Origin: Streptomyces sp. JHA26
GTDB taxonomy: Bacteria > Actinomycetota > Actinomycetes > Streptomycetales > Streptomycetaceae
Reading direction: 5' to 3'
Assembly: GCF_002005565.1 (NCBI RefSeq)
Contig: NZ_BDJC01000025.1
Span: forward strand, 1 to 64,000
Length of the DNA: 64,000 nucleotides
The notes under the pieces: model-generated
Database searches by the model: none
Told to the model about the DNA's origin: nothing
The model's input: only the letters and a program-made list of their open reading frames with translations
Program-made: the position numbers and the translations under genes
In this document: one piece after another, positions 63,314 through 64,000 of the stretch
How the letters are laid out: every line of letters begins with the position of its first letter
How positions within the stretch are numbered: the first letter of the stretch is position 1

Positions 63314-64000
63314 ATGAGCAAGCAGACCGGCCGCCGCCACCTGGCGGGACTGACCGCATGGGACCGCTGTGCGGTCATGGGGGTCGTCAACGTGACCCCC
63401 GACTCCTTCTCCGACGGCGGTCGCTTCTTCGACACCACGGCCGCCATCAAGCACGGCCTCGACCTCGTCGCCCAGGGCGCCGACCTGGTGGACGTCGGCG
63501 GCGAGTCGACCCGCCCCGGCGCGACCCGCGTCGACGAGGACGAGGAACTCCGCCGGGTCGTCCCGGTCGTGCGCGGCCTGGCCTCCGAGGGCGTCACGAT
63601 CTCCGTCGACACGATGCGCGCCTCCGTCGCCGAGCAGGCCCTCGCCGCCGGCGCCGCCCTCGTCAACGACGTCAGCGGCGGCCTCGCCGACCCCCGGATG
63701 ATCCCGGTCGTGGCCGACGCCGACGCCCCCTTCGTCGTCATGCACTGGCGCGGCTTCCTGGAGGGCGGCAACGTCCGCGGCACCTACGCCGACGTCGTCG
63801 CCGAGGTCGTCGACGAGCTCCACGCGCGCGTGGAGGCGGTCCTGGAGGGCGGCATCGCCGCCGACCGCATCGTCGTCGACCCCGGCCTCGGCTTCTCCAA
63901 GGACGCCGAGCACGACCTCGTCCTCCTCGCCCACCTCGACCGTCTGCTCGCCCTCGGCCACCCCCTGCTCGTCGCCGCCTCCCGCAAGCGCTTCCTCGGC
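63314..64000 (+). CDS. folP: Dihydropteroate synthase (partial, runs off the window)
   Basis: The first 229 codons of a DHPS: MGVVNVTPDSFSDGGRFFDT (pterin/phosphate motif), GADLVDVGGESTRPGA, ISVDTMRASVAEQAL, LVNDVSGGL and RIVVDPGLGFSKDAEHDL, ending AASRKRFLG at the window edge. The enzyme joins 6-hydroxymethyl-dihydropterin pyrophosphate and p-aminobenzoate in folate synthesis and is the sulfonamide target. ATG at 63314. The C-terminal part lies beyond the window. Confidence 0.95.
   Translation, partial: MSKQTGRRHLAGLTAWDRCAVMGVVNVTPDSFSDGGRFFDTTAAIKHGLDLVAQGADLVDVGGESTRPGATRVDEDEELRRVVPVVRGLASEGVTISVDTMRASVAEQALAAGAALVNDVSGGLADPRMIPVVADADAPFVVMHWRGFLEGGNVRGTYADVVAEVVDELHARVEAVLEGGIAADRIVVDPGLGFSKDAEHDLVLLAHLDRLLALGHPLLVAASRKRFLG

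Overview
The window is a high-GC actinobacterial chromosome segment, almost certainly Streptomyces. The evidence is third-position GC so strong that long antisense open frames appear everywhere, frequent GTG/TTG starts, and marker genes sigE-cseABC, lsr2, disA, clpC and an auxiliary trpS. From memory, the gene order matches the conserved S. coelicolor block running from trpS1 (SCO3334) to folP (SCO3398). This is core chromosome: I see no transposase, integrase, tRNA, CRISPR array or prophage.

Layout. 1-8 kb: auxiliary tryptophanyl-tRNA synthetase with a complete leader-peptide attenuator, a GlxA-type regulator divergent from an isochorismatase-like hydrolase, proC, a methyltransferase/ABC-2 exporter operon with an 18-bp palindrome on a start codon, and two small proteins. 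8-18 kb: a Ser/Thr kinase with a beta-propeller sensor, ilvD, TetR + sugar isomerase, a Ppx/GppA phosphatase, a Cys-rich protein, and a large fusion with sigma-like, anti-sigma-like, membrane and BACON-like parts. 18-26 kb: DNA repair and c-di-AMP (radA, disA), a PAP2 phosphatase, a two-component pair and mutY. 26-30 kb: the cell-envelope stress operon sigE-cseA-cseB-cseC. 30-37 kb: MFS exporter/TetR pair with two operator copies, an M23 endopeptidase, a secreted HAD phosphatase, and a 1020-residue NACHT ATPase with leucine-rich-repeat-like C-terminus that resembles bacterial NLR-type defence proteins. 37-43.5 kb: clpC, an SCO3374-type protein, lsr2, an acetyltransferase, a BlaI-type regulator, a 59-residue membrane protein and a hypothetical protein.

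43.8-49.3 kb is a tightly overlapping five-gene cofactor operon (DUF2520-panC-nadB-nadC-coaX) joining NAD and pantothenate/CoA synthesis. 49.5-64 kb holds a threonine-aldolase-like enzyme, an ArsR-type regulator with a palindromic operator, a NarL-type two-component pair, a frameshifted methyltransferase, an orphan nuoD, two PH-domain membrane proteins, a coiled-coil membrane protein, an esterase, an MprF-like protein behind a SigE-like promoter, and the start of folP, cut by the window edge.

The most informative non-coding signals are the trp attenuator, a PafBC-type DNA-damage promoter that would make radA leaderless, a ClgR-like operator before clpC, paired TetR operators, and a GC-rich repeat in three intergenic regions.
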